DNA from: Yoonia sp.
GTDB lineage: Bacteria > Pseudomonadota > Alphaproteobacteria > Rhodobacterales > Rhodobacteraceae
Length of the DNA stretch: 44,768 nt
Reading direction: 5' to 3'
NCBI RefSeq assembly: GCF_030731595.1
Contig: NZ_JANQTS010000071.1
Span: 1-44,768 of the forward strand
The position numbers were made by a program, and so were the translations under genes. Within the stretch, counting starts at the first letter, position 1, and each line of letters starts with the position of its first letter. Below, one piece after another: positions 16,579 to 25,845 of this stretch. The notes beneath the pieces are model-generated. The model was not told the origin of the DNA and did no database searches. It saw nothing but the letters and a program-made list of their open reading frames with translations.

Positions 16579-18035
16579 TCTTTTGCGAGATTGCCAAAGC
16601 GGGTGAACTCGGCCGTAAATGACAGTTCGACCATGCCAATCGGCCCGTGACGCTGCTTGCCGACAATGACTTCGGCTTTGGCATGCAGGCGGGACATCTT
16701 ATCCTTCCAAGCGGCCATGGCTTCCATATTGTCATCCTCCGGCTTCTCACGCTCGGTATAATATTCGCCGCGATAAACGAACATGACGACATCGGCATCT
16801 TGCTCGATGGACCCGGATTCGCGCAGGTCCGACAATTGCGGGCGCTTGTCTTCACGGTTTTCAACCTGCCGTGAAAGCTGTGACAGGGCGATGACGGGGA
16901 TGTTCAGTTCCTTGGCAATCGCCTTGAGGCCCATGGAAATTTCGCCAATCTCCTGCACACGGTTCTCGGACGTGCCGCGCACAAGCTGCAAGTAGTCCAC
17001 AATCAACAAATCAAGCCCATGGGTGCGCTTGAGGCGACGCGCGCGCGCCGAAAGCTGTGAAATCGGGATCGCCGCAGTGTCATCAATATAAAGCGGACAA
17101 GACTCGAGTTTCTTCGCCGCATCCACAAAGCGGCGGAACTCGCCTTCGGTCATGTCGCCTTGGCGTATTTTATGCGACGAAATTTCCGAGGCTTCCGAAA
17201 GAATACGACCCGCCAACTGCTCGGCACTCATTTCCAGGGAAAAGAACCCGACCACACCACCATCAACCGCACCTTCGGTTCCATCTTGCAGGATGCCCTT
17301 GCGATAGGCCTTGGCGACATTATAGGCGATATTTGTGGCCAGCGAGGTCTTGCCCATCGACGGACGGCCCGCAAGGATCAAGAGATCGGATTTGTGCAAG
17401 CCACCAAGCTTGCTATCCAGATCCTTCAATCCTGTTGCAACACCCGCAAGCCCGCCTGAACGCTGATAAGCGGAGTTGGCGACATTCACCGCCTGTGTCA
17501 CCGCAGCAAGAAAAGATTGAAATCCTTTTTCGGTAGACCCTTGCTCCGCCAATGAATAAAGCGCTTGTTCGGCCTCGACGATCTGTTCTTTGGGTTCGCT
17601 GTCAACATTCACAGAGGCCGCTTTGTCTGCAATGTCGCGGCCAAGACGGATCAATTCGCGCCGCGTCGCAAAGTCATAGATCATCTGCGCATAATCTCGT
17701 GCCGCAAACGATGAAATCGCCGCCCCCGCAAGCCGCGCAAGATAGGACGGCCCGCCAAGCTCTTGTAAGCCCTCGTCTTCCTCAAGGAACGCCTTGAGCG
17801 TCACAGGGCTCGCCAGCATGTTTTTGGTAATGCGATCGGCGGCGGTTTCGAAGATTCGGGCGTGGACCGGATCATAGAAGTGCTTGGGGCCGATGATCGA
17901 CGCAATCCGGTCAAACACGTCGTTGTTGGTCAGGATAGCGCCCAAGAGCTGCTGTTCGGCCTCAATCGAATGGGGCATCTGATCGATCGATGCCTGCTCG
18001 ATCCCGGTTGGATTAAATGCAGCTATTTCGTTCAT
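16545..18035 (-). CDS. dnaB: Replicative DNA helicase DnaB
   Basis: A 496-residue hexameric helicase that unwinds DNA at the replication fork. The N-terminal primase-interaction domain begins at IEAEQQLLGAILTNNDVFDRI. The RecA-like motor has Walker A in LAGRPSMGKTSLA (about residues 222-234), Walker B in LLIVDYLQL and the DnaB4 signature LSQLSRQVENR followed by RESGSIEQDADVVMFVYR. The second of two close ATGs (18035) is preferred because GAGGG lies 7 bases upstream of it, whereas that sequence abuts the first ATG (18041). Confidence 0.95.
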   Translation of the reverse strand: MNEIAAFNPTGIEQASIDQMPHSIEAEQQLLGAILTNNDVFDRIASIIGPKHFYDPVHARIFETAADRITKNMLASPVTLKAFLEEDEGLQELGGPSYLARLAGAAISSFAARDYAQMIYDFATRRELIRLGRDIADKAASVNVDSEPKEQIVEAEQALYSLAEQGSTEKGFQSFLAAVTQAVNVANSAYQRSGGLAGVATGLKDLDSKLGGLHKSDLLILAGRPSMGKTSLATNIAYNVAKAYRKGILQDGTEGAVDGGVVGFFSLEMSAEQLAGRILSEASEISSHKIRQGDMTEGEFRRFVDAAKKLESCPLYIDDTAAIPISQLSARARRLKRTHGLDLLIVDYLQLVRGTSENRVQEIGEISMGLKAIAKELNIPVIALSQLSRQVENREDKRPQLSDLRESGSIEQDADVVMFVYRGEYYTEREKPEDDNMEAMAAWKDKMSRLHAKAEVIVGKQRHGPIGMVELSFTAEFTRFGNLAKEWQQAPHEDQY

Positions 18036-18128
18036 GACCATCCCTCACATCGCGCCCGTGTCCTCTTAGCAGCCTGTCCGCGCCGATGACCATCTTGATA
18101 TGATCGGGGACAAAAGGCGGGATAAACC

Positions 18129-18235
18129 TGTGGACAACACCGGTCGAACCAGAACCATACCCCATTTAGTCATTCGACGCAAAAGGAACACAAGATGCGC
18201 CACAAGCAGATGATTCCCCGCAGAGGTTGTTCACA
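18129..18235. promoter_or_regulatory. DnaA-box-like sites in the pyrE-dnaB gap
   Basis: TGTGGACAA at 18129-18137 differs by one base from the reverse-strand consensus TGTGGATAA, and TTGTTCACA at 18227-18235 differs by two from TTATCCACA. They are about 100 bases apart in the non-coding region upstream of dnaB. DnaA-controlled expression is a speculation; single near-matches occur by chance. Confidence 0.22.
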
Positions 18236-18252
18236 GTGCGGGGGATAAGTTT

Positions 18253-18924
18253 TTACGCAGGCTTCCACCCGGCCGGATCGTTCAGATAGGCCTCGACAGC
18301 AGTCAAGGTGGCCGCATCATAGGCGCCGCGCGCCTTGGCCTCGGCCAGCACATCCCACCATGTGCACAAAGAGATCAGTTGTACCCCGTGCTCGGCCAGC
18401 CTCTGCTCGACCCCGTCAAAGATGCCGTAGAAGAAAATGACCGCCGTCGCGTTGCAGGTCGCACCTGTTTCACGGATCGCATCCACAAAAGACAGCTTTG
18501 ATCCGCCATCGGTGGTCAGGTCCTCGACCAGCAAAACGCGCTGGCCTTCGGTCATCACACCCTCGATGCGGGCGTTGCGACCGTAGCCTTTGGGTTTCTT
18601 GCGCACATAGGTCATGGGCAGGGCCAGACGCTCTGCCACCAAGGCGCTGAAGGGGATGCCCGCAGTTTCGCCACCGGCGACATTGTCAAAGGCTTCAAAT
18701 CCGGCCTCGCGCATGACCGAAGCAGCCAGAAAATCCATCAGTGTCGACCGGATACGCGGATAAGAGATCAGCTTGCGGCAATCCACATAGGTGGGGGCCT
18801 GCTTGCCCGAGGCATGGGTAAAGGGGGTGGTTGCATTGAAATCAATGGCCCCGATTTCGATCAGCATGCCCGCGGTCAGGCGCGCCATTTCTTCTTTTGT
18901 GGGGAAGGAGGAAGGGATCATCAT
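18253..18924 (-). CDS. pyrE: Orotate phosphoribosyltransferase
   Basis: A 223-residue enzyme that converts orotate and PRPP to OMP in pyrimidine synthesis. The PRPP-binding motif is [14 protein letters not shown] (about residues 129-142), the substrate loop is [17 protein letters not shown], and [11 protein letters not shown] is the conserved glycine loop. Two ATGs are adjacent at 18924 and 18921; AAGG lies upstream of the first. It follows pyrC on the same strand across a 54-base gap that contains a hairpin element, so expression may be only partly coupled. Confidence 0.94.
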   Translation of the reverse strand: MMIPSSFPTKEEMARLTAGMLIEIGAIDFNATTPFTHASGKQAPTYVDCRKLISYPRIRSTLMDFLAASVMREAGFEAFDNVAGGETAGIPFSALVAERLALPMTYVRKKPKGYGRNARIEGVMTEGQRVLLVEDLTTDGGSKLSFVDAIRETGATCNATAVIFFYGIFDGVEQRLAEHGVQLISLCTWWDVLAEAKARGAYDAATLTAVEAYLNDPAGWKPA

Positions 18925-18946
18925 GCAGCCTTTGTCTTCTTTTGTT

Positions 18947-18967
18947 CAAAAATACCTCCGCCGGAGG
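18947..18967 (-). terminator. GC-rich hairpin plus T-rich tail between pyrC and pyrE
   Basis: On the minus strand CCTCCGGCGGAGG is followed by TATTTTTG. The arms CCTCCG and CGGAGG pair (18955-18967) and five U residues follow (18948-18952). It resembles a small intrinsic terminator, although the hairpin is short with a tight loop. From memory, near copies of this hairpin-plus-ATTTTTG string are common after genes in Rhodobacteraceae genomes, which would make it a dispersed mini-element. That recollection cannot be tested here. Confidence 0.5.
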
Positions 18968-18978
18968 CATCTGCCGTG

Positions 18979-20031
18979 TCAATCAACGACCCGCCAGTGC
19001 AGGTCAAATCCGGGGTCAAACACAGTGACCGGTCCGTCGCCCGTTGCGATCTGAGCCGGATAGGTGACCGGATCGCCCTTGATCAATGTGATCGTGTCCT
19101 CATTGGGGGGCAGGCCGTAAAACAGCGGACCGTTCAGCGAGGCGAAGTCCTCGATCTTGCGGATGCGCCCTGCGGCGTCAAAAACCTCGGCCAGACAGGA
19201 CATCGTGTTGGGTGCGCTAAAGATTCCGGCACAGCCGCAAGCCTGCAACTTGTTGGGGTCCGTGTGCGGCGCACTGTCGGTGCCCAGAAAGAACCGTTTG
19301 TCGCCAGAGATCGCGGCTTGCACCAGCGCCACGCGATGCGCCTCGCGCTTGGCCACAGGCAGGCAATAGAAATGCGGCTTGATCCCCCCGGCGAGGATGT
19401 GATTGCGATTGATGATGAGGTGGTGCGTTGTGATGGTTGCACCCAGATTTTTGTTGCTGTCGCGCACATAGTCGACCGCGTCCTGAGTGGTGACATGTTC
19501 CATCACGATGCGCAGGTCAGGGACCTTCTTGCGTAGTGGTTTCATGACCCGGTCGATAAAGACAGCCTCGCGGTCAAAGATATCGACATCGTGGTCGGTC
19601 ACTTCGCCGTGGATACACAAGGGCATCCCGATTTCCGCCATCACATCCAGTACGGCGCGCACCTTTTCGATTTCGCGCACGCCCGAGTCAGAGTTGGTCG
19701 TCGCGCCCGCCGGGTAAAGCTTTACAGCGGTCGCGATGCCTGCCGCATAGGCCTCGCGCACATCTTCGGGGTCGGTGGTTTCCGTCAGATAGAGCGTCAT
19801 CAAAGGCTGGAATTTTGCCCCTGGCGGAAGTGCTGCCATGATCCTTTCCCGGTAGGCAAGGGCTTGCGCCGATGTGACGACCGGCGGCACAAGGTTCGGC
19901 ATCACGATCGCGCGGGCGAAATGACGGGCTGTTTCAGGAAGCACGGCCTTGAGCATTGCACCATCACGCAGGTGCAAATGCCAATCATCAGGGCGGCGGA
20001 TTGTCAGGCTTGTCAGGTGTCTATCAGGCAT
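18979..20031 (-). CDS. pyrC: Dihydroorotase (PyrC type)
   Basis: A 350-residue metallo-amidohydrolase that cyclises carbamoyl-aspartate to dihydroorotate. The first metal-binding motif is [10 protein letters not shown] (residues 15-24); the bridging lysine is in [13 protein letters not shown] (about residue 104); further His ligands are in CIHGEV, VMEHVTT and TTHHL, and GTDSAPH holds the catalytic Asp. It is the class II type of E. coli PyrC, not the longer class I. Ribosome-site signal is weak. It heads pyrE on the minus strand. Confidence 0.95.
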   Translation of the reverse strand: MPDRHLTSLTIRRPDDWHLHLRDGAMLKAVLPETARHFARAIVMPNLVPPVVTSAQALAYRERIMAALPPGAKFQPLMTLYLTETTDPEDVREAYAAGIATAVKLYPAGATTNSDSGVREIEKVRAVLDVMAEIGMPLCIHGEVTDHDVDIFDREAVFIDRVMKPLRKKVPDLRIVMEHVTTQDAVDYVRDSNKNLGATITTHHLIINRNHILAGGIKPHFYCLPVAKREAHRVALVQAAISGDKRFFLGTDSAPHTDPNKLQACGCAGIFSAPNTMSCLAEVFDAAGRIRKIEDFASLNGPLFYGLPPNEDTITLIKGDPVTYPAQIATGDGPVTVFDPGFDLHWRVVD

Positions 20032-20148
20032 TGTTCCCGATTACACCGTTGCGCGGAGGGATGCTATAGGGCATGTGTTTCCCATTGCGGAAGAGGCCGG
20101 TTTTCGGCGATATTTCATGTACAACCACCTCCTCAAGGGAGAGAACAT

Positions 20149-20436
20149 ATGCTCGGTTTTCTTATTGCAGCGCTTGCAGGCTTTCTGACACCGCAGATTG
20201 AAGGGCCTGTTGCCGGTCCAATCGTCAAGACTTTGGAGGGTTACTTCAAGGTCGAGCCTTATGAAAAACGCCTGATTGCATTCATGGTGGCGCTGCTGGC
20301 TGCGGCCATTTGTGCAGCTTTGCTGGACAGTGGAACCGTCTTTGGCGTGATCTTCGGTGCGGTTCTCGGCTATTTTGGTTCTCGTATTTACACGGTGATC
20401 AAAAAGATCATCGAAGGGCGGACCGATAGCCAATAG
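20149..20436 (+). CDS. Small two-span membrane protein of unknown function
   Basis: A 95-residue protein preceded by a clear GGGAGAGAA site. Two hydrophobic segments (LGFLIAALAGFL at the N-terminus and LIAFMVALLAAAICAALL about residues 42-60) are followed by a third weaker one (VFGVIFGAVLGYFGS) and a basic C-terminus. No known family is recognised. It reads divergently from pyrC and lies 104 bases before the DUF1127 gene on the same strand. An open frame runs far upstream but overlaps pyrC antisense and is not believed. Confidence 0.7.
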   Translation: MLGFLIAALAGFLTPQIEGPVAGPIVKTLEGYFKVEPYEKRLIAFMVALLAAAICAALLDSGTVFGVIFGAVLGYFGSRIYTVIKKIIEGRTDSQ

Positions 20437-20540
20437 GCATGCAGTAGCTGCAATGCCGCAATGCAGCATTGGCGGTTTCACTCCACGACAGACAGCATAT
20501 GTAGCAGGCAACACAATGTTTCCTGACAGGAGTGCTCGTC

Positions 20541-20762
20541 ATGGCCTTTTATACTGATACAATCGCAACACGCACCAAAGCGTCATCCGGTTTTGCTTTC
20601 TTCAACAGCATCGCAGGTTTTTTTGATCGCGTGATCGCATCGCAAAACCGCTCGGTCGAAGTCCAGCGGATGCAGCGCCTTTCCGACCGCGAGTTGGAAG
20701 ACATTGGCGTGAATCGTGACGATATCGTGCGCTATGTCTACCGCGATATCTACCACATCTAA
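20541..20762 (+). CDS. DUF1127 (YjiS-type) small protein
   Basis: A 73-residue protein. The C-terminal half, RMQRLSDRELEDIGVNRDDIVRYVY, is the DUF1127 motif: a short basic helix-turn-helix-like segment with the RELxDIGxxRxxI core. Proteins of this family in alphaproteobacteria have been tied to RNA binding and small-RNA processing, as in Rhodobacter sphaeroides. ATG 20541 has AGGAG 8 bases upstream; three more codons are open upstream without support. Its stop overlaps that of the convergent downstream gene by 3 bases. Confidence 0.88.
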   Translation: MAFYTDTIATRTKASSGFAFFNSIAGFFDRVIASQNRSVEVQRMQRLSDRELEDIGVNRDDIVRYVYRDIYHI

Positions 20763-21691
20763 TCGTCGTCCGATGCGTTGAGTTCAGCGAGTTTCTGTTC
20801 AAAAAACGCATTCTCGCCGCGCCGTAACATATATTCGCAAACAACCCGCGCAAGCCGCGGGTGGTTTGTCATGATCAGTTGCCGCACAAGGGTGCGCGCA
20901 TAGGTCTGATCATAGCGCCGCGCGCGCAAAAGCTGGAGAAACCGCTTCTTGTCCAGCGCATAGTCCATTGCCAGCTTGATCATAATGTCTTGGATCCCCA
21001 TCCGGTCAAATGCGCGATCCAGTGCATCGCCAAAAAGCGGGCAGGGCAGGAGTGTGACATGCGGTTTACGGAAGAGGGCGGCATGAACCGCATCGAAGCG
21101 CTGATGCGGATCATACGCGACAAAGACCTTATCGGCCGCTTCGATCATCTCTGGCGCATAACCATATCGACCGGTGAAGTCATTGAGGCGGGCGGCCTTA
21201 TAGCGCGGATCCCAGCCCGCAGTTCCGGCATCCAAAGTGGCCTGCGGGCGTAACGCGATGACTGTTGCGCCGGGTGCAGCCACGGAAAAAGCCGCCGCCG
21301 CATAAGCCGCGCCACCATCACCGCCGTAAAAGACGATTTGCGAGAAATCGCCAAAGAACTCCTCGTCTACCAAGCGGTCAAAAAAGGCATAGACGGCCTC
21401 ATCCCGAAACCAGCTTTCGGTAAAGGAAATCAGCGCAAGATGAGACCATCCATCATGGCGCGCATAGGCAAACCCGCGCGGTTCGGCATCAATATTGTGT
21501 TCACGCACGGCTTCTGCGTTTTCGAAGGTCACAAGCAGGTTGTTGCCGGCTTCCAGAAAACCCGCGCAGTGCCCCATACCCAACTGTTCGAAAAAGCCAA
21601 ATTCCTCACAAATTTCATCAATCTCGGCCAGCCAGTCATTGGCACCAAGGTCCTTGAGGTCTGCTGCGATGGCAAGCTGCCTGTCTTCCAT
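20759..21691 (-). CDS. Uncharacterised protein, alpha/beta-hydrolase-like core
   Basis: A 310-residue protein that I cannot place firmly. The centre reads VFYGGDGGAAYAAAAFSVAAPGATVIAL (residues 120-147 region), which has the shape of a strand-turn-helix nucleophile elbow (G-x-N-x-G) with Asp125 in the nucleophile position, followed by a strand starting the next alpha/beta unit. A second Rossmann-like segment is KVFVAYDPHQRFDAVHA. The C-terminal 80 residues are helical and basic, with many Arg. It has no signal peptide. Cys-rich motifs of CysH are absent, so it is not a sulfonucleotide reductase. Substrate unknown. Confidence 0.75.
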   Translation of the reverse strand: MEDRQLAIAADLKDLGANDWLAEIDEICEEFGFFEQLGMGHCAGFLEAGNNLLVTFENAEAVREHNIDAEPRGFAYARHDGWSHLALISFTESWFRDEAVYAFFDRLVDEEFFGDFSQIVFYGGDGGAAYAAAAFSVAAPGATVIALRPQATLDAGTAGWDPRYKAARLNDFTGRYGYAPEMIEAADKVFVAYDPHQRFDAVHAALFRKPHVTLLPCPLFGDALDRAFDRMGIQDIMIKLAMDYALDKKRFLQLLRARRYDQTYARTLVRQLIMTNHPRLARVVCEYMLRRGENAFFEQKLAELNASDDD

Positions 21692-21796
21692 TCATCTGCT
21701 CCGAAACCGGGTTAAGCCCCGAATTTCATGCGAGTCTAGATGACGTTTGCGGCAGCAAATGGGCATATTGGGAATTTTTATGCGCCCGTGCGCCCC

Positions 21797-23020
21797 TTAG
21801 AAGAATGCCTGTAGTCCCGTCTGCGCCCGCCCGAGGATCAAAGCGTGCACATCATGGGTGCCTTCATAGGTATTCACGGTCTCGAGGTTGACCATATGGC
21901 GCATGATCTGGAAGTCTTCACTGATCCCGTTCCCGCCATGCATGTCGCGTGACATCCGCGCGATATCAAGCGCCTTGCCGCAGTTGTTGCGCTTCATCAG
22001 GCTGATCATTTCTGGCGCGGCCTTGCCCTGTTCCATCAACCTGCCCAATTGCAATGCGGATTGTGTCCCAAGGGCGATCTCCGTTTGCATATCGGCCAGT
22101 TTCTTCTGGAAAAGCTGGGTCTGTGCCAGCGGTTTGCCGAACTGCCTGCGATCCAGCCCATACTGCCGTGCGGCATGCCAACAGGCTTCGGCGGCCCCCA
22201 TAACCCCCCATGCGATACCATAGCGGGCGCGGTTCAAGCAGCCGAATGGCCCTTTCAGGCCCTGCACGCCGGGCAAAAGCGCGTCTTCGCCTACGGCCAC
22301 GTTGTCCATGACAATCTCGCCCGTGACCGAGGCGCGCAGACTGAGTTTGCCGCCAATTTTTGGCGCTGTGAGGCCCTTCATGCCTTTTTCCAGCACAAAC
22401 CCGCGAATCTTTCCGTCGTGGGCGTCGGATTTGGCCCAGACCACAAAGACATCTGCGATGGGTGCATTGCTGATCCACATCTTCGACCCGTTCAGGACGT
22501 AGCCATCTTGTGTCTTCTTCGCTGTCGTCTTCATGCCTGCGGGGTCGCTGCCCGCGTCGGGTTCGGTCAGACCAAAGCAGCCGATCAAAGTACCCGCAGC
22601 CAGTCCGGGCAGGTACTTTTGCCGCTGCTCTTCACTGCCGTATGCATGGATCGGATACATCACCAGCGAGCTTTGCACCGACATCATCGACCGATAGCCG
22701 CTATCCACCCGTTCAACCTCGCGGGCGACAAGACCATAAGTGACATAGCCCGCACCCAATCCGCCGTATTCTTCGGGGATGGTCAGACCCAGAAGGCCCG
22801 CATCGCCCATCGCTTTGAAAACGCCCGGATCAATGGTTTCGTTGCGGTAGGCATCCGTCACCTTGGGCTGCAACTGCGATTGCGCAAAAGTGCGGGCGGC
22901 ATCACGCAGCATCCGTTCGTCTTCGGTCAACTGATCTTCAAGCCGCAAAGGATCGGCCCAGTCAAATGGACCAAGGTCGGGACCAAAGCCGGTTGCTTTG
23001 ATAGGTGAGGAATCATTCAT
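21797..23020 (-). CDS. gcdH: Acyl-CoA dehydrogenase, glutaryl-CoA dehydrogenase type
   Basis: A 407-residue FAD flavoprotein. FAD/substrate motifs are [18 protein letters not shown] (about residues 150-167), [20 protein letters not shown] and [12 protein letters not shown]; the catalytic Glu is in [22 protein letters not shown] near the C-terminus. The [21 protein letters not shown] start and these segments match GcdH, which oxidatively decarboxylates glutaryl-CoA to crotonyl-CoA in lysine/tryptophan breakdown, passing electrons to ETF. ATG 23020 has GGAG 8 bases upstream; a TTG two codons earlier is the alternative. Confidence 0.92.
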   Translation of the reverse strand: MNDSSPIKATGFGPDLGPFDWADPLRLEDQLTEDERMLRDAARTFAQSQLQPKVTDAYRNETIDPGVFKAMGDAGLLGLTIPEEYGGLGAGYVTYGLVAREVERVDSGYRSMMSVQSSLVMYPIHAYGSEEQRQKYLPGLAAGTLIGCFGLTEPDAGSDPAGMKTTAKKTQDGYVLNGSKMWISNAPIADVFVVWAKSDAHDGKIRGFVLEKGMKGLTAPKIGGKLSLRASVTGEIVMDNVAVGEDALLPGVQGLKGPFGCLNRARYGIAWGVMGAAEACWHAARQYGLDRRQFGKPLAQTQLFQKKLADMQTEIALGTQSALQLGRLMEQGKAAPEMISLMKRNNCGKALDIARMSRDMHGGNGISEDFQIMRHMVNLETVNTYEGTHDVHALILGRAQTGLQAFF

Positions 23021-23223
23021 GGCCAATACTCCGCGCGTTCTGCGGGCAAGCTACGCTTTTGGGGCAGGCGGGGCAATGGAAGGCGGAGATATCGGGCCTG
23101 CGCTCCCCGTCCATGACTGGTGCGGAATTGGCGATCCTGTCGTCTGCCTTGGCCGTGTGATAACGGGATTGTTGCGTCGCTGTTCAAAGGTCTATGGTAA
23201 CAGGGAACACGATTTGCGGCGAT

Positions 23224-24207
23224 ATGGATGATATGACACAGACGATAACCGATCTTCCGAAACTGGCCCTTGCTTGGCATCGCGCCGGGCGTGGTGTGGC
23301 TATTGCAACCGTGGTGCAGACATGGGGTTCGGCTCCGCGTCCGGTGGGCAGTCAACTTGTGATCGACGCCGATGGCGCGATGGAAGGGTCTGTCTCGGGT
23401 GGTTGTGTCGAAGGGGCGGTGATCACCGAAGCGATTGAGGCCGTGATTGATGGGAAACAGAAACTCCTGCATTTCGGCGTCAGTGACGACGAAGCCTTTG
23501 CTGTCGGCCTTGCCTGCGGAGGCGAGATCAAAGTGCTGGTGGAACCTGTGGGCACTGTTGTGCCTGTGGAACTGCTGGAACGGCTGGTCGAGGCCCGCGA
23601 AAAGGCCATCCCGGTCGCCTATGTGACGGACCTTGAAAGGGGCGGTGCGCGGCTGCAACCCATCGGGGCCTATCCGGAAAGGTTTCGCCTGGACCGGTCC
23701 GGTGTCGAAGAAGACGGCCAGACATTCGTTGCCATCCATAACCCGCCGCTGCGCATGATCATCGTGGGTGCTGTGCATATTGCCCAGCATCTGGTCGAAA
23801 TGGCACGCGCCTGCGGGTACACGCCGATCCTCATTGATCCGCGTCCGGCTTTCGGGTCCGCTGCCCGCTTTCCCGGTGAAACCATTCTGGATGACTGGCC
23901 TGATGAGGCTTTGCGCGGGCTCAAGCTTGATGCGCGCACGGCAGTGGTTACGCTGACACATGATCCCAAGCTGGATGATCCGGCGATTGTCACCGTGCTT
24001 GAATCGGCGGCTTTCTATCTTGGTTGCCTCGGGTCCACACGCACTCACGCAAAGCGTGTTGAGCGGCTGAAAGAGGTCGGGTTTACCGATGAGGAGATTG
24101 CGCGGATCCACGCCCCTGTCGGGCTTGATCTGGGTGGCCGCGATCCGGCCGAGATTGCGGTGAGCATCATGGCGCAGGTGACCGAAACGCTCAGGAAGCC
24201 AAAGTGA
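23224..24207 (+). CDS. XdhC/CoxF-family molybdenum-enzyme maturation protein
   Basis: A 327-residue accessory protein. The N-terminal XdhC domain shows TWGSAPRPVGSQLVI and GSVSGGCVEGAVI; the C-terminal Rossmann domain has IIVGAVHIAQHLVEMARACGY, LIDPRPAFGS and FYLGCLGSTRTHAKR. Family members bind the molybdenum cofactor and help insert it, with its terminal sulfur, into xanthine-dehydrogenase-type enzymes. The start is uncertain: ATGs at 23194, 23224 and 23233 are in frame; 23224 fits homologues' N-terminal length best, while 23194 has AAGG close upstream. Its stop overlaps the next gene's GTG. Confidence 0.88.
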   Translation: MDDMTQTITDLPKLALAWHRAGRGVAIATVVQTWGSAPRPVGSQLVIDADGAMEGSVSGGCVEGAVITEAIEAVIDGKQKLLHFGVSDDEAFAVGLACGGEIKVLVEPVGTVVPVELLERLVEAREKAIPVAYVTDLERGGARLQPIGAYPERFRLDRSGVEEDGQTFVAIHNPPLRMIIVGAVHIAQHLVEMARACGYTPILIDPRPAFGSAARFPGETILDDWPDEALRGLKLDARTAVVTLTHDPKLDDPAIVTVLESAAFYLGCLGSTRTHAKRVERLKEVGFTDEEIARIHAPVGLDLGGRDPAEIAVSIMAQVTETLRKPK

Positions 24208-25184
24208 AGTTTGGCCCGGTCCAGACCGGTGATGCGCTGGGCGCTGTGCTGGCCCATTCCGTGCCCTTGGGCAAAGGGCGCTTGCGCAAGGGGCATGTCC
24301 TGGCTGCGCAGGATATCGCGGCGCTGCAAGCGGCTGGCTATGCCAGGATCACGGTGGCGCGATATGACGCGGGCGACCTGAACGAAGATGACGCGGCCGC
24401 AGAACTGGCTGCCGCTCTGGCTGGTGCGGGGGTCCGGCTGAGCCAAGCCGCAACCGGCCGCGTCAATATCTTTGCCACGGGTCCGGGTGTTGCGTCGATT
24501 GATGTGGCAGCGATCAATGCCTGCAACAGTGTCAACCCGATGATCACGGTCGCGACCGTGCCGCCAATGCAGCGCGTTGGTCCTGATGTGATGATCGCCA
24601 CAATCAAGATTATCTCTTATGCGGTCCCCAAAGAGGATGTGGCGCGCGCTTGCGCTGCAGCACAAAGCGCGCTTCGTGTTTTGCCGCCGCGCTTCAAGAC
24701 TGCCAGCCTGATCGAGACCCGGATCGAAACGCAGGGCACGGACAAGGGGCGGCGCGCGCTTGCGGGGCGGCTTGACCGCTTGGGTGTGTCCCTGACGCCG
24801 CCTGTGATTGTGCCCCATGCCCAAGACCCTCTTGCTGCGGCGCTGCAAGAGGCCGCTGGCGATGTGATCTTCATTCAGACGGCCTCGGCCACATCAGACA
24901 GTTTTGATGTCGGACCCGCCGCATTGCGCCAGGCTGGCGGGGTGGTGACGCAATTCGGGATGCCGGTTGACCCCGGAAACCTGCTTTTTCTGGGGCAGCT
25001 TGATCAAAAGCCGGTGATCGGCTTGCCCGGCTGTGCGCGCTCGCCTGCGCTGAATGGCGCCGATTGGGTGTTGGAGCGGGTGATCTGTGGGATTGATCTG
25101 ACGCCTGCTGACTTTGCCCTCATGGGCGTGGGGGGACTTCTGAAAGAAATACCGACCCGCCCGAAACCCCGCGCGGATATTTAG
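24204..25184 (+). CDS. Molybdopterin-binding (MoeA/MogA-fold) protein of the cox cluster
   Basis: A 326-residue protein starting at GTG 24204 inside the preceding stop (GTGA). The middle and C-terminal parts carry a MoCF-biosynthesis fold: IQTASATSDSFDVGPAALRQAGG, then FGMPVDPGNLLFLG and PVIGLPGCARSPALNGADWVLERV. Family members bind molybdopterin and help prepare the cofactor, probably as molybdopterin cytosine dinucleotide. Related proteins in this bacterial group are, as I recall, often fused to a MobA-like nucleotidyltransferase; here no such domain is present, so cytidylyl transfer must be supplied elsewhere. Confidence 0.82.
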   Translation: MKFGPVQTGDALGAVLAHSVPLGKGRLRKGHVLAAQDIAALQAAGYARITVARYDAGDLNEDDAAAELAAALAGAGVRLSQAATGRVNIFATGPGVASIDVAAINACNSVNPMITVATVPPMQRVGPDVMIATIKIISYAVPKEDVARACAAAQSALRVLPPRFKTASLIETRIETQGTDKGRRALAGRLDRLGVSLTPPVIVPHAQDPLAAALQEAAGDVIFIQTASATSDSFDVGPAALRQAGGVVTQFGMPVDPGNLLFLGQLDQKPVIGLPGCARSPALNGADWVLERVICGIDLTPADFALMGVGGLLKEIPTRPKPRADI

Positions 25185-25289
25185 CACCTGCAGCACGCCG
25201 ATGTGCAACTGCAGCGTAAGATATGTGTTCTCAAGGCTGCATGGGCGTGTTTAACTCTGCCCAAAGAAGATGACTTTTGGGAGGTAAGA

Positions 25290-25775
25290 ATGGCATCGGT
25301 AACTATGACCGTGAACGGCAAAGCCGTGTCGGGCACAATTGAAGGGCGCACATTGCTCGTCGATTTCCTGCGCAATGACCTGCATCTGACAGGCACCCAC
25401 GTTGGCTGCGACACGTCGCAATGCGGGGCCTGTATCGTCCACGTGAACGGCGAAGCCGTAAAGGCCTGCACGATGTTCGCGGCCGAAGCCGACGGTGCCG
25501 AGGTCGCGACAATCGAGGGGCAGGCGAACGCGGACGGTTCGCTCAATGTGATCCAGCAGGCCTTTCAGGACCATCACGGTCTGCAATGCGGCTTTTGTAC
25601 GCCGGGGATGGTGATGTCGGCGGCGGCCTTGCTGAAAGAGAACCCCAAGCCCACGGAAGGGGAGATCCGTGCCTATCTTGAAGGGAATATCTGTCGCTGC
25701 ACCGGCTACCACAACATTGTGAAAGCCATCATGGCCGCATCCGGTCAGGATGTCTCTGCCATTGCGGCAGCGTAA
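25290..25775 (+). CDS. coxS: Small [2Fe-2S] subunit of a carbon-monoxide/xanthine-dehydrogenase family enzyme
   Basis: A 161-residue iron-sulfur protein. The plant-type ferredoxin cluster uses the Cys in [16 protein letters not shown] and a later Cys in VKACTMF (about residues 40-65); the second cluster uses CGFCTPGM and [13 protein letters not shown] (about 100-145). It passes electrons from the molybdenum centre to FAD. ATG 25290 is preceded by GGGAGGTAAGA; the open frame extends 29 codons upstream without family character. It is the first of the S-L-M gene order. Confidence 0.92.
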   Translation: MASVTMTVNGKAVSGTIEGRTLLVDFLRNDLHLTGTHVGCDTSQCGACIVHVNGEAVKACTMFAAEADGAEVATIEGQANADGSLNVIQQAFQDHHGLQCGFCTPGMVMSAAALLKENPKPTEGEIRAYLEGNICRCTGYHNIVKAIMAASGQDVSAIAAA

Positions 25776-25845
25776 GCCAGTTTTCAACGAAAATTTGGAG
25801 CCAGTTTTTCACTGAAGGACTGCTGCTCCCAAAGGGAGGAAGAAC

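Noticed and set aside
20759..21691. Calling this protein a phosphoadenosine phosphosulfate reductase
   Set aside because: No CysH nucleotide loop or Cys pairs are present; a real CysH is at 31797-32504.
22049..23008. 319-codon plus-strand frame opposite the acyl-CoA dehydrogenase
   Set aside because: Shadow of gcdH; His/Arg-rich composition with no domain.
23017..24111. 364-codon minus-strand frame opposite the xdhC-like gene
   Set aside because: Shadow frame; the plus strand carries clear XdhC motifs.
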